NCBI GenBank assembly: GCA_945879075.1
Contig: CAMCUY010000005.1
Span: forward strand, 1-64,000
Reading direction: 5' to 3'
Origin: Akkermansia muciniphila
GTDB lineage: Bacteria; Verrucomicrobiota; Verrucomicrobiia; Verrucomicrobiales; Akkermansiaceae
Length of the DNA: 64,000 nucleotides
Shown: positions 49,663-59,791 of the stretch, in pieces
Position numbering within the stretch: position 1 is the first letter of the stretch
Layout of the letters: every line of letters begins with the position of its first letter
Position numbers and translations under genes: made by a program
Notes under the pieces: model-generated
Told to the model about the DNA's origin: nothing
Seen by the model: only the letters and a program-made list of their open reading frames with translations
Databases searched by the model: none

Positions 49663-50871
49663 ATGGCCACCGCAACTTCTCCCACTTCCGCCCTTCCCGA
49701 CGCCACCGGCCACTTCGGCCAATTCGGCGGCATGTTCGTCCCGGAAACCCTGATGGCTCCGCTCCAGGAGCTGGCCACCGCCTACGCCGCCGCCAAGGCC
49801 GACCCGGCGTTCCAAGTGGAACTCGACGATCTCCTCCACAACTACTGTGGCCGTCCCACCCCGCTCTACTTTGCCGAGCGCTGGACGGAATTGCTCGGTG
49901 GCGCGAAAATTTACCTCAAACGCGAGGACCTGCTCCACACCGGAGCCCACAAGATCAACAACGCCATCGGCCAGATCCTGCTCGCCAAGCGCCTCGGAAA
50001 AAAACGCATCATCGCGGAAACCGGAGCCGGCCAACACGGCGTCGCCACCGCCACCGTCTGCGCCCGCTTCGGCATGGAATGCGTCGTTTACATGGGAAAA
50101 GTGGACATGGAGCGCCAAGCCCTCAACGTCGCCCGCATGCGGTTGATGGGTGCGGAGGTCCGCGCCGTCACCGCCGGCCAGGCGACCTTGAAAGAAGCGG
50201 TCAACGAAGCGATGCGCGACTGGGTCGCCACCGTCGATCACACGCACTACATCCTCGGTTCCGCGCTCGGTTCGCATCCGTTCCCGATGATCGTTAGGGA
50301 TTTCCACCGCGTCATCGGCGTGGAAGCCCGCCAACAGATTTTGGAAAAAGAAGGCCGCCTGCCCGATCTGCTCGTCGCCTGCGTCGGCGGGGGATCGAAC
50401 GCCATCGGCCTGTTCCATCCGTTTCTCGAAGATGAGAACGTCCGCATGGTCGGCGTCGAAGCCGGCGGCGACGGCATCATTCCCGAGCGCCACGCCGCCC
50501 GTTTCCAAGGCGGAAAACTCGGCGTCCTCCAAGGCACCAAAACCTGGTTGCTCGCCAACGACGACGGCCAGATCGAGCTCACCCACTCGGTTTCCGCCGG
50601 CCTCGACTACGCCGCCGTCGGCCCCGAGCATGCCTACCTCCAGGACATCGGCCGCGTCGAATACACCTACGCCACCGACGACGAAGCACTCGCCGCCTTC
50701 AAGGAGCTGGCTCACAGCGAGGGCATCATCCCTGCCCTCGAAAGCGCCCATGCCATGGCCTATATCTCGAAAATTGCCGGCAGCCTGCCCAAGGACTGCA
50801 TCCTCGTCGCCAACCTCTCCGGCCGTGGCGACAAGGATGTGGAACAGGCGTCGAAGTATCTGTTGGACTGA
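49663..50871 (+). CDS. trpB: Tryptophan synthase beta chain
   Basis: [51 protein letters not shown]. Confidence 0.96.
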   Translation: MATATSPTSALPDATGHFGQFGGMFVPETLMAPLQELATAYAAAKADPAFQVELDDLLHNYCGRPTPLYFAERWTELLGGAKIYLKREDLLHTGAHKINNAIGQILLAKRLGKKRIIAETGAGQHGVATATVCARFGMECVVYMGKVDMERQALNVARMRLMGAEVRAVTAGQATLKEAVNEAMRDWVATVDHTHYILGSALGSHPFPMIVRDFHRVIGVEARQQILEKEGRLPDLLVACVGGGSNAIGLFHPFLEDENVRMVGVEAGGDGIIPERHAARFQGGKLGVLQGTKTWLLANDDGQIELTHSVSAGLDYAAVGPEHAYLQDIGRVEYTYATDDEALAAFKELAHSEGIIPALESAHAMAYISKIAGSLPKDCILVANLSGRGDKDVEQASKYLLD

Positions 50872-50927
50872 GCTTTTCGGGGAATGGCGTTGACGCCCGT
50901 GTCCGGATTCCAAATTTTTTCAAGGAA

Positions 50928-51938
50928 ATGAAATTGCAAATCATGGCCGCCGGGCTGCAACTGGCATGCCTCGCCCCATCGAACGCCTTGGTGGTTTCGC
51001 TGAATCCGGCCGCCGGCATGGACCCCAATGCCTTGGCAGGCTTTCAAGCGGCGGCCAACTATTGGCAGTCGCAGCTCACTGACAACGTCACGGTCAATGT
51101 TAACGTGGGCTTCAGCGCTCTGGGCCCCGGGATCCTGGGCAGCGCGGGATCTACCAGCGCGGTTTTCAGTGTTGCAGACGTCCGTGCCGCTTTGATCGGA
51201 GACGCGACTTCTACTAACGACATGCTCGCGATTGGCAACCTGCCAACGCTTTCCGGTCTCGGAGGTATCAGTTTTCTTACTCAAGTGAACTCCGAGACGG
51301 GAAGCACCGCAGTCACTCTCGACAACGACAATTCCAATAACAACCGATTCCTCGATCTCAACACCGCCAACGCGAAAGCGCTCGGCTTGATGGGTGCCAA
51401 CGCCGCCGCCGATGCCTCGATCACTTTCAGCTCGTTGTTTTCCTGGGACTTCGATCAAAGCAACGGCGTCGGGGCCGGCCTGCAGGATTTTGTCGGCGTC
51501 GCCATCCACGAGATCGGCCATGCCCTCGGCTTTGTCAGCGGCGTGGATACCGTGGATTACTATATCGCCAATCCGTTGAATTTGGACATCTACGCGATCT
51601 ACAGCACGCTCGACATGTTCCGCTACTCCGCCGCAGGAACATTGAATCTGGCGGCCGGAAGCGCCGCGTATTTTTCCCTGGATGGCGGCACCACCAATCT
51701 CGGCAACTTCTCCACCGGCCGCATCTACGGAGACGAAGAGCAAGCCAGCCACTGGAAGGACAATCTCGGCCTCGGCATCATGGACCCTACCGCCCAACCC
51801 GCCGGCCAAATCAACATCCCGTCCACGCTCGATCTGGTCGCCTTCGACGTCATCGGCTGGAATCTCGTTCCCGAGCCATCGTCGGCTCTGCTAGGTTCCC
51901 TCAGCCTCCTGTTCGTGATGACTCGGCGCCGCCGCTGA
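50928..51938 (+). CDS. Putative metalloprotease (NF038122-like) with PEP-CTERM signal
   Basis: HEIGHALGFVSGVD zinc motif; C-terminal LVPEPSSALLGSLSLLFVMTRRRR. Confidence 0.82.
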   Translation: MKLQIMAAGLQLACLAPSNALVVSLNPAAGMDPNALAGFQAAANYWQSQLTDNVTVNVNVGFSALGPGILGSAGSTSAVFSVADVRAALIGDATSTNDMLAIGNLPTLSGLGGISFLTQVNSETGSTAVTLDNDNSNNNRFLDLNTANAKALGLMGANAAADASITFSSLFSWDFDQSNGVGAGLQDFVGVAIHEIGHALGFVSGVDTVDYYIANPLNLDIYAIYSTLDMFRYSAAGTLNLAAGSAAYFSLDGGTTNLGNFSTGRIYGDEEQASHWKDNLGLGIMDPTAQPAGQINIPSTLDLVAFDVIGWNLVPEPSSALLGSLSLLFVMTRRRR

Positions 51939-51950
51939 AACCACAGGCGA

Positions 51951-52754
51951 ATGGGACTCGGAAATCAAATCGATCCGGCCCAACGCCGGAGCAGCGGCCT
52001 GGAAAAGCTCATTATCGGAATCCTGCTACTCGCAGCTCTCGTCGTTGCACTCACGCTGCTGATCGGCGAGGGATTGATCCAGCGGACACCCAAGACGGAA
52101 CCCGCTATTCCCGAACAAGTCCGGACTCCCCCCGCGCGGATGGAACCCGCCGCGCTGGCCGCGTTAGAAGCGTTTTTCGAAGCGCCCGATCTCGCCGCCA
52201 AGACCGCGCTCGTTCGCGACGGCGCGCGCGTCCGGCCACTGATGGAAGACTTCCACGCACGCCGCGGCCACCCGTTTCCCACGCTCGGGCGGGCCTCACC
52301 AGGCCATTCCGCCAGACTCGGTGAAACGCCGATGGTGCTGTTTGAAGTCGAGCCGTTCTCCGGCCCGCGCTACTTCGTCGCGGTGGTGTGGGATGGCCAC
52401 CGTTTCGCGGTCGATTGGGAAAGCCTGACCTGTTACGGAACCATGGACTGGAGCGAATTCATCGACAGCCAGCCCACAGCCCCCCAGACGCTGCGCGTAT
52501 TCATTCGGCAAGCGGCGGAAACCACCCGCCAGCCGGGCACCCCCGATCCGATTCGGTTCTTCCAAATCGAGCACCGGGACCATCCGCAGCCTCTCATCGC
52601 CGCCGCCAACGCCGCAGTCGCGGCGACGCTCCAGCCGCTGGTCGAAAACCGACGGGCACCCGTCACTCTGGAGATCCTCTGGAAACCGCCGCTCCCCGGC
52701 GCGGCACCCGTTCCATGGATTGAGCGGATGGTCGCCGAAAAATGGAGTCCCTGA
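51951..52754 (+). CDS. Hypothetical membrane-anchored protein
   Basis: N-terminal TM, 267 aa, co-directional with next gene (13-nt overlap). Confidence 0.6.
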   Translation: MGLGNQIDPAQRRSSGLEKLIIGILLLAALVVALTLLIGEGLIQRTPKTEPAIPEQVRTPPARMEPAALAALEAFFEAPDLAAKTALVRDGARVRPLMEDFHARRGHPFPTLGRASPGHSARLGETPMVLFEVEPFSGPRYFVAVVWDGHRFAVDWESLTCYGTMDWSEFIDSQPTAPQTLRVFIRQAAETTRQPGTPDPIRFFQIEHRDHPQPLIAAANAAVAATLQPLVENRRAPVTLEILWKPPLPGAAPVPWIERMVAEKWSP

Positions 52755-53926
52755 AAATGACAGTCATCCTCATCATCATTCTGGCAATCCCGCTGCTGTC
52801 GCTGGCGTGGTGGATATGGGCGGACCGGCGCTTGAGTAAACTGGGCGCGGGCCGCGTCGCGCGGTTGGTCTTGTCCGTCTCGGTCCTGCTGGTCTTGGCT
52901 GGATTTGTGTGGGTCATTTGCGCGCGGCGGGACCTAGTGACGATGCCGATCCCGGCCGCGCTTTACTCGATGGTCCTGCTCTGGGGCTTGATTTTCATGC
53001 CGATGCTCGGCTTGCCGACCATGATGAGTTGGTCGCTTTGGTCGATCGGCCGGCGCTTGACCCGGAAGAGTCCCGCCGCGCCGCCGACGGGCCGGAACTG
53101 GACGCGGCGCGAGTGGCTGGGAGCGGCGGCGGTGACGATGCCGGTGATGGCGACCTTTGGCGCAACCGCTTACGGTATCCCGCAAATGACGCGGTTCCGG
53201 ATTCGGGAAATGACGCTTTCTCTCAAGGATTTGCCGCAGGCCCTCGATGGCATGCGGATCGCGCACGTGACGGACACCCACGTCGGGAAATTCACGCGCG
53301 GGCGGGTGCTGGATGAAATCGTGGCGGCGACCAACCGGCTCGAGGCGGATTTGGTGTTGTTCACCGGCGACTTGATCGACAACACGATCCGCGATCTGCC
53401 GGACGGCGTGAGAATGCTCCAACAGATGCAGGCGAAGTCGGGCGTGTTCGTGGTGGAGGGAAACCACGACCTGTTCGACGACCCGGCTGAGTTCGTGAGA
53501 GGCCTGCGGGACGGCGGCATTGCGCTGCTCCGGAACCAGGTCGCGACCGTGGAAGTGCGGGGCGTGCCGGTGCAGATTCTCGGGATTGTTTGGAATCGCA
53601 GTGAGCAGGAAATGGCGCGGAGCGTGGAAGCCGTGGCCGGCCTGCGCGATCCGGACGCGTTCCCGATCCTGCTGGCGCACCATCCGCACGCCTTCGACTT
53701 CGCGGCCGAGCTCGGCCTCCCGCTGACGCTGGCCGGCCACACCCACGGCGGGCAGTTGATGCTCACACCCGAGCTCGGTGCGGGCTCGGCGATGTTCCGC
53801 TACTGGTCCGGGATCTATCAACAAAACAGCCGCGCGGTGGTGGTGAGCAACGGCACCGGCAACTGGTTTCCCGTGCGGGTGAACGCCCCGGCGGAAATCA
53901 TCCACCTCACGCTGCGGCGGGCGTGA
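52742..53926 (+). CDS. Membrane-bound metallophosphoesterase (YkuE-like)
   Basis: IAHVTDTHVGKFT...VLFTGDLIDN...VEGNHDLFDD...LAGHTHGGQL. Confidence 0.9.
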   Translation: MESLKMTVILIIILAIPLLSLAWWIWADRRLSKLGAGRVARLVLSVSVLLVLAGFVWVICARRDLVTMPIPAALYSMVLLWGLIFMPMLGLPTMMSWSLWSIGRRLTRKSPAAPPTGRNWTRREWLGAAAVTMPVMATFGATAYGIPQMTRFRIREMTLSLKDLPQALDGMRIAHVTDTHVGKFTRGRVLDEIVAATNRLEADLVLFTGDLIDNTIRDLPDGVRMLQQMQAKSGVFVVEGNHDLFDDPAEFVRGLRDGGIALLRNQVATVEVRGVPVQILGIVWNRSEQEMARSVEAVAGLRDPDAFPILLAHHPHAFDFAAELGLPLTLAGHTHGGQLMLTPELGAGSAMFRYWSGIYQQNSRAVVVSNGTGNWFPVRVNAPAEIIHLTLRRA

Positions 53927-53935
53927 CCCGACTGC

Positions 53936-54586
53936 TCACCGCCGCGCAGTCCACGCGGCCAGCGCATACCGCCCGCGGACCTTCACGGAAATCACCTCTG
54001 CCGGCGGATGGAATTCATGCGTCTCCCAGTTTTCCGCCAGACTCGCAGCCAGGCGCGCCGGATCGCAAACCGCCGCCACCGAGCCTTGGTGCAGCAATCC
54101 GTGCTTGGTCCTGCGCTGCCCCGCACCGGCGATTTTCCGACCCGCGGCATCGACGATGTCATGGCTGACGGGGTTTTCAAAACAAGCGGCCGCTCCGGTT
54201 TCCGCAGCACCGGAGCTGAGGCGGGCGGCGATCCCCTCATCCGCCAGCGCCTCCGCCAGCGCCGCGTGCAGCAGCCGGTAGCTTTCGGCGCCGCGCGCGT
54301 CGGCCAGCGTTTCCCCGGCAGGCGCGACCACCGTGTAAGTCCAGTCCGCCCGATGATCCACCGTGCCCCCGCCGGTCCAGCGCCGCACCCACTCCAGACC
54401 GGGAAACGCCGACTGCGCGTCTGCCAGATTTCCGAAATACCCCACACTGCCCCATGCTCCCAGCCAGCCGTAAACCCGCAGCACCGGCATTTCCGCCGTC
54501 GCCAGCAGCCACTCGTCCACCGCCATCGCCTCCGGTCCGGAGCGTTTCACCGGATCTATCCACAACCGCAAGCGCCCGAAAATCAC
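53936..54586 (-). CDS. Lipoate/biotin--protein ligase family protein
   Basis: RLWIDPVKRSGPEAMAVDEWLL, VRRWTGGGTVDHRADWTYTVV, KIAGAGQRRTKHGLLHQGSV; GTG start is a guess. Confidence 0.75.
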   Translation of the reverse strand: MIFGRLRLWIDPVKRSGPEAMAVDEWLLATAEMPVLRVYGWLGAWGSVGYFGNLADAQSAFPGLEWVRRWTGGGTVDHRADWTYTVVAPAGETLADARGAESYRLLHAALAEALADEGIAARLSSGAAETGAAACFENPVSHDIVDAAGRKIAGAGQRRTKHGLLHQGSVAAVCDPARLAASLAENWETHEFHPPAEVISVKVRGRYALAAWTARR

Positions 54587-54621
54587 CCGCCCGTGATAAA
54601 TGCCGAGCGAGCGGATGAGAA

Positions 54622-54663
54622 AGAAAAATCCGCCGGCGGGACGGACCCGGCGGCGGATTTGAG
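54622..54663 (-). terminator. Rho-independent terminator of the aminotransferase gene
   Basis: Minus strand AAATCCGCCGCCGGG-tccgt-CCCGCCGGCGGATTTTTCTTTC. Confidence 0.75.
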
Positions 54664-54699
54664 AAACGGGAAGAACGACGGTCACAGACCGACTACAGA

Positions 54700-55866
54700 T
54701 CAATGCTCGCGGCAGAACTGCTCGAAGCGGGTCAGTCCTTCGTTGAGGATGTCCAGTGTGGTGCAGTAGCTGAGGCGGATGCCCTCGTCGTAGCCGAAGG
54801 CGATGCCGGGAACGGCGGCGACCTTGTAGCGGGAGAGCAGTTTGTCGCAGAGGTTCATCGATTTCAGGCCGGTGTTGCCGGTGTAAACGAAGAAGTAGAA
54901 CGCGCCGAGTGGCTCGACCACGCGGATGTTGTTGATCGCCTTGAGACGGGCGAGCATGAACTGGCGCTTGACGTCGTATTCGCCGCGCATGTCGTCGATG
55001 AACGACTGGTCGCCTTCGAGGGCGGCGAGCGCGCCGTATTGGGCGAAGCTGTTGGCGTTGGAGGTGGTGTGGTTCTGGATCTTCTCGATCGCGTCCGCCA
55101 AAGCCTTCGGCGCGGCGGTGTAGCCGAGACGCCAGCCGGTCATCGAGTAGGCTTTGGAGAAGCCGTTGACGGTGATGGTCAGGTCGTAAAGTTCCTTGCT
55201 GAGCGAGGCGATGGAAACGTGCTTCGCTTCGCCGTAAACGAGCTTTTCGTAGATTTCGTCGGAAAGGATGACGATGTCTTCGCCGAGGGCGATTTCACCG
55301 AGGGCGCGGAGTTCGTCGGCGGTGTAAATGGCGCCGGTCGGATTGCCGGGGGTATTGATGATGACCATCTTGGTGGCCGGAGTCATCGCTTCCTCGAATT
55401 GCTCGGGAGTCATTTTCCAACCGGTCGATTCCTTGGTCTCGACGATAACGGGGACGCCGCCGGCGAGGCGGACCATTTCCGGGTAGGAAACCCAGAACGG
55501 AGAAGGAATGATGACTTCGTCGCCTTCCTCGATGACGGCGAGGATGGCGTTGTAGCAGGCCATTTTGGCTCCGCCGGTCACGCAGATTTGGCTCGGCGGG
55601 TAGTCGAGGTTGTTGTCGACCTTGAACTTGTTGGAAAGCGCGGCGCGGAGTTCGGGGATGCCGCCGGCCGGGGTGTATTTGGTTTTGCCGGACTGGAGGG
55701 CCTCGATGGCGGCGTCCTTGATGAACTGCGGGGTATCAACTTCAGGCTCACCACCGGCGAGCGCGTAAACTTCTTCGCCCTTGGCGATCATCGCTTTGGC
55801 CTGTGCGGTGACGGCAAGCGTGAGTGACGGGGAAACCTTGGCAATACGGGATGAGATGCTTTCCAT
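54700..55866 (-). CDS. Pyridoxal-phosphate-dependent aminotransferase (AspC class I)
   Basis: MESISSRIAKVSPSLTLAVTAQAKAMIAKGEEVYALAGGEPEVDTP; TVNGFSKAYSMTGWRLGY. Confidence 0.93.
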   Translation of the reverse strand: MESISSRIAKVSPSLTLAVTAQAKAMIAKGEEVYALAGGEPEVDTPQFIKDAAIEALQSGKTKYTPAGGIPELRAALSNKFKVDNNLDYPPSQICVTGGAKMACYNAILAVIEEGDEVIIPSPFWVSYPEMVRLAGGVPVIVETKESTGWKMTPEQFEEAMTPATKMVIINTPGNPTGAIYTADELRALGEIALGEDIVILSDEIYEKLVYGEAKHVSIASLSKELYDLTITVNGFSKAYSMTGWRLGYTAAPKALADAIEKIQNHTTSNANSFAQYGALAALEGDQSFIDDMRGEYDVKRQFMLARLKAINNIRVVEPLGAFYFFVYTGNTGLKSMNLCDKLLSRYKVAAVPGIAFGYDEGIRLSYCTTLDILNEGLTRFEQFCREH

Positions 55867-56047
55867 TTGAGCGCGCGATTGAGGATTGGGCCGCCATCCC
55901 GGGCGGAGCAACAGAATGTGCGCGACCCCGGCATGGGCGGAGGGCTTTTCTGAGGCTTCGCCCATGGGGTGGCAAGCGAAATGGTGAGCCAATTCTAACC
56001 CGAAAACTCCGCTTGTCGGCGTGTGACGAAATCGTCGCCTTCCCGCT

Positions 56048-56677
56048 GTGATCTCTCTCGCGAAGCTATTTGGAAAGTCGGACCGGTTCTTTGAACTCCT
56101 CGCCTCCAGCGCCAAATCGGCGCACCAGAGCATCGAGGCCCTCGCCCGGTTGTTGAAGGAATCCAACGGAAACGTCTCGCTCGCCGAGCTGGCCGTGGCC
56201 CGCCGCAACGAGAAAAGGAACGCGGAAATCATCAGCGAGGAGCTGGTCAAGGTGTTCATCACCGCCCTTGAGCGGGAGGACATCGAGGCGCTGTCGAAGG
56301 CGCTTTACCGGATTCCCAAAACGGTCGAGAAATTCGGCGAGCGCTACGAAATCATGAACCATCTGGTGAAAGCCGAGGATTTTGCCCCGCAAATGGCCAT
56401 CGCCCAGGAGGCCGCGCTGGTGGTCGTCCGGATGGTGGACATGCTCGCCAAGAGCCCGAAACTCGAGGACATCAAGGCGGAAAACGACAAGATGCAGGAG
56501 CTCGAGGGCCGCGCCGACCAACTGGTGCTCGGCTATTTGAAGGAAATTTACTCCGGCTCGATGGACCCGATCAAGGCCATGGCCATGCGCGATCTCTACG
56601 ATCTGCTGGAAAAGGTCATCGACCGCTGCCGCGACGCCGCCAACGTCGTTTCACAGATCGTCCTGAAAAACTCCTGA
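56048..56677 (+). CDS. DUF47/PhoU-like phosphate transport regulator
   Basis: All-helical ~210 aa, LYDLLEKVIDRCRDAANVVSQIVLKNS; adjacent to Pit. Confidence 0.85.
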   Translation: MISLAKLFGKSDRFFELLASSAKSAHQSIEALARLLKESNGNVSLAELAVARRNEKRNAEIISEELVKVFITALEREDIEALSKALYRIPKTVEKFGERYEIMNHLVKAEDFAPQMAIAQEAALVVVRMVDMLAKSPKLEDIKAENDKMQELEGRADQLVLGYLKEIYSGSMDPIKAMAMRDLYDLLEKVIDRCRDAANVVSQIVLKNS

Positions 56678-56689
56678 GTCTGAAACCGC

Positions 56690-58168
56690 ATGAGTCTCGG
56701 AATTATCTTTTTGGTGATCTTCATCGCCCTGGTGTTCGAATACATCAACGGCTTCCACGACACCGCGAACTCGATCGCCACCGTCGTCGGCACGAAGGTG
56801 ATGACCCCGCGGCAAGCCATCGCGATGGCCGCGATGACCAACCTGATCGGCGCGCTCGCCGGCCATGCGGTGGCGAAAACCGTCTCCTCCGGACTCGTGG
56901 ACGCGCAGTTCATTTCGCCGATGGTTCTCGTCTGTGCGCTGCTGGGCGGCATCGTCTGGAACCTGATCACCTGGTGGTTCGGTCTTCCTTCCAGCTCCAC
57001 TCACGCCCTCGTCGGCGGCCTCTGCGGCGCGGCCGTCGCCAGCGCCCATGACAACTGGCACGCCATCATCTGGTCGGTGAAAAAAGTGAAGGACGGCAAG
57101 GAAGTCATGGAAGGCGTCCTGCACAAGGTCGTTGTGCCGATGGTCACCTCGCCCATCATCGGCTTGGTCGGCGGATTCCTTTTCATGGGCCTGCTCTATT
57201 TCCTTTTCCAAAATGCCCGCCCACGCTTCGTCAGCCGTTTCTTCGGCAAAGCGCAGATTGTCAGCGCCAGCTTCATGGGATTCGCCCACGGCCTGGCGGA
57301 CGCACAGAAAACCATGGGTGTCATCACCCTCGCGCTGGTGACCGCCACCGCGACCGGCAGTTTCCAGAACACTCCTGACTGGCTCGACTTCCTGCGCATG
57401 GACAAGTCGATGCAGGCCGACCAAAGCATCAAGACGCTCCAAGACCCCAAGTCCACCCCCGACCAGCTGCGCCAAGCCGCCGTCGTCCTGGAAACCGAGA
57501 GCACCCGCTTGAAGCCCGGCGAATTCCGCGAAGCCTTCCAAACCCTCTCCGCCAAAACCCACGCCACCATCGGCAACGCGGAAACAGCCCAACGCCTCGC
57601 CGCGATGGCCGCCGCCACCCACCGGGAAATCCTCGCCGCCGAGGACGCCCGCTTCCTGCCGAAGCTGCCCGTCATCGGAAAAATGGTCGCCGGAAAATTC
57701 ACTGACTGGGAGAAAGTCCTCGGAAAGGAAATGAAAGCCGCGGAAGCCGCAGGCAAGTCCCCTCTCGTCGTCGCCGCCGGCAAAGTCCGCGACTTGTCTC
57801 CCGACGTGCCGATGTGGATCAAAATCATCTGCTCTCTGACCATGGCCGCGGGCACGGCGGCTGGCGGGTGGCGGATCATCAAAACCCTCGGCCACAAGAT
57901 GGTGAAGCTGCAACCCGTCCACGGTTTCGCCGCGGAAGCCACCGCCGCCACCCTGCTGGCCGTCACCGGCAGCTTCGGCATGACGGTTTCCACCACCCAC
58001 AGCATCACCACCTCGATCATGGGCGTGGGCTGCGCCAAACGCTTCAGCGCCCTCAAGTTCTCGCTCATCGAGCGCATCCTCTGGGCCTGGGTGCTCACCC
58101 TGCCCGCTGCTGGCGGCGTCGCCTATCTGCTCGTCAAAGCCTTCCGCTTCTGCGGTTGGATTCCCTGA
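56690..58168 (+). CDS. pit: Inorganic phosphate transporter (Pit family)
   Basis: EYINGFHDTANSIATVVGTKVMTPRQA and GFAAEATAATLLAVTGSFGMTVSTTHSITTSIMGVG. Confidence 0.93.
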   Translation: MSLGIIFLVIFIALVFEYINGFHDTANSIATVVGTKVMTPRQAIAMAAMTNLIGALAGHAVAKTVSSGLVDAQFISPMVLVCALLGGIVWNLITWWFGLPSSSTHALVGGLCGAAVASAHDNWHAIIWSVKKVKDGKEVMEGVLHKVVVPMVTSPIIGLVGGFLFMGLLYFLFQNARPRFVSRFFGKAQIVSASFMGFAHGLADAQKTMGVITLALVTATATGSFQNTPDWLDFLRMDKSMQADQSIKTLQDPKSTPDQLRQAAVVLETESTRLKPGEFREAFQTLSAKTHATIGNAETAQRLAAMAAATHREILAAEDARFLPKLPVIGKMVAGKFTDWEKVLGKEMKAAEAAGKSPLVVAAGKVRDLSPDVPMWIKIICSLTMAAGTAAGGWRIIKTLGHKMVKLQPVHGFAAEATAATLLAVTGSFGMTVSTTHSITTSIMGVGCAKRFSALKFSLIERILWAWVLTLPAAGGVAYLLVKAFRFCGWIP

Positions 58169-58214
58169 TCGATTGTCGCTGGAAAATCCCGCCGGATCGT
58201 GACAGGTTCCGGCG

Positions 58215-58970
58215 ATGCCACCAGCCACCCCCATTCTTGAGGCGGATCGTCTCGTCAAGGTCTTCGGTGAATTCACCGCCCTCGGCGGACTCTCGTTCAC
58301 CGTGGCGGAGGGCGAGTCGCTCGGCCTGCTAGGCGTCAACGGCGCGGGCAAGACCACCGCCATGAACCTCCTGCTCGGCCTGACCACCCCGACTTCCGGC
58401 ACGGTCCGCATCTTCGGCCTCGACCTCTGGAAGCACCGTATCGAAATCCTGCGGCAGGTCAATTTCTCCTCCGCCTACACCGCCCTGCCGTCCAACCTCC
58501 TCGTCTGGCAGAACCTGCTTGTTTTCGCGAAACTCTACCGGGTGCCGCGCCCCAAGCAGCGCATCGACGAGCTCCTCGAACTCCTCGACATCAGCCACCT
58601 CCGCAAGTCCGTCACCGGCACGCTCTCCGCAGGCGAATCCACCCGCGTCAACCTCGCCAAGGCCCTGCTCAACAAGCCGCGGCTTCTCATGCTCGACGAA
58701 CCGACCGCCTCGCTCGATCCCGACATCGCCGACCGCGTGCGCAAGTTGCTCCGCCACCTCCAACAGGAAACCGGCCTTTCCATCCTCTACACCTCGCACA
58801 ACATGCGCGACATCGAGGAAGTCTGCGACCGGCTCGTCTTTCTCCACGGCGGCAGGGTCCTCGCCGAAGGCACGCCAGACGAGGTCAAGACGCGCTTCAA
58901 CCAAACATCGCTGGAAGACTTCTTCATCGGCGTGGCCCGCGGCGAGATCGACGCGATCGGCCTCAAATGA
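58215..58970 (+). CDS. ABC transporter ATP-binding protein
   Basis: GVNGAGKTTAMNLLLGL, LSAGESTRVNLAKALL, LLMLDEPTASLD. Confidence 0.92.
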   Translation: MPPATPILEADRLVKVFGEFTALGGLSFTVAEGESLGLLGVNGAGKTTAMNLLLGLTTPTSGTVRIFGLDLWKHRIEILRQVNFSSAYTALPSNLLVWQNLLVFAKLYRVPRPKQRIDELLELLDISHLRKSVTGTLSAGESTRVNLAKALLNKPRLLMLDEPTASLDPDIADRVRKLLRHLQQETGLSILYTSHNMRDIEEVCDRLVFLHGGRVLAEGTPDEVKTRFNQTSLEDFFIGVARGEIDAIGLK

Positions 58971-59791
58971 TTTTCCACACCACTCCCATGCCGTTCTCCT
59001 TCCAAACCGTCAGCGCGCTTGTCCTCCGCTACGTGTTCCTCTACACGCGCCATCCGGTGCGCTTCGTGGAACTGATCTTCTGGCCGCTGGTCGATCTGCT
59101 CGTCTGGGGATTCCTAACGATTTACCTCCAGAAGCACGCGGCTGCCGGATTTCCCGCCACCATCACCTTCCTCATCGGCGGGATGATCCTTTGGGACGTC
59201 TTGTTCCGCTCCCAGCAAGGCGTCGCCATTTCCTTCCTGGAGGACGTGTGGACGCGCAACCTGCTCAACGTCTTCGTCGCCCCCGTGCGGACCGTCGAAT
59301 ACGTGGCCGCGACCTGTCTGGTAGGCGTGCTGCGCGTCTGCGTGACCCTGGTCATCCTCACGGTGGTGGCGGCGCTCGCCTACCGATTCCACCTCGCGGA
59401 TCTCGGTCTCGCGCTGATTCCCTTCCTCGGAAACCTCATGCTGTTCGGCTGGTTCCTCGGCATGGTCTCGACCGCGCTGATCATGCGCTGGGGGCAGGCC
59501 GCCGAGAGCTTGGCATGGGCGGTGCCGTTCTTCATCCAGCCGCTCGCCGCGGTTTTCTATCCGGTCTCGGTGCTGCCATGGTGGCTCCAGCCGGTCGCCA
59601 AAGCCCTGCCCTGCACGCCGATCTTCGAAGGCATGCGCGCCGTGCTATCAGGCCAAGCCGCGCCGTGGGGCCAGCTCCAGTCCGCGTTCCTGCTCAACCT
59701 CGTCTGGGGAGGACTCGCCGCCTGGTTCTTCGCCGCAAACCTCCGCCATGTCCGCAAGACCGGCCTGCTGGTCAAGGTGGCCACGCAGTGA
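58967..59791 (+). CDS. ABC-2 type transporter permease
   Basis: Six-TM membrane protein overlapping the ATPase stop codon. Confidence 0.85.
   Translation: MIFHTTPMPFSFQTVSALVLRYVFLYTRHPVRFVELIFWPLVDLLVWGFLTIYLQKHAAAGFPATITFLIGGMILWDVLFRSQQGVAISFLEDVWTRNLLNVFVAPVRTVEYVAATCLVGVLRVCVTLVILTVVAALAYRFHLADLGLALIPFLGNLMLFGWFLGMVSTALIMRWGQAAESLAWAVPFFIQPLAAVFYPVSVLPWWLQPVAKALPCTPIFEGMRAVLSGQAAPWGQLQSAFLLNLVWGGLAAWFFAANLRHVRKTGLLVKVATQ

Noticed and set aside
54703-55827. 374-aa ORF antisense to the aminotransferase
   Set aside because: Antisense artefact of GC-rich coding sequence.
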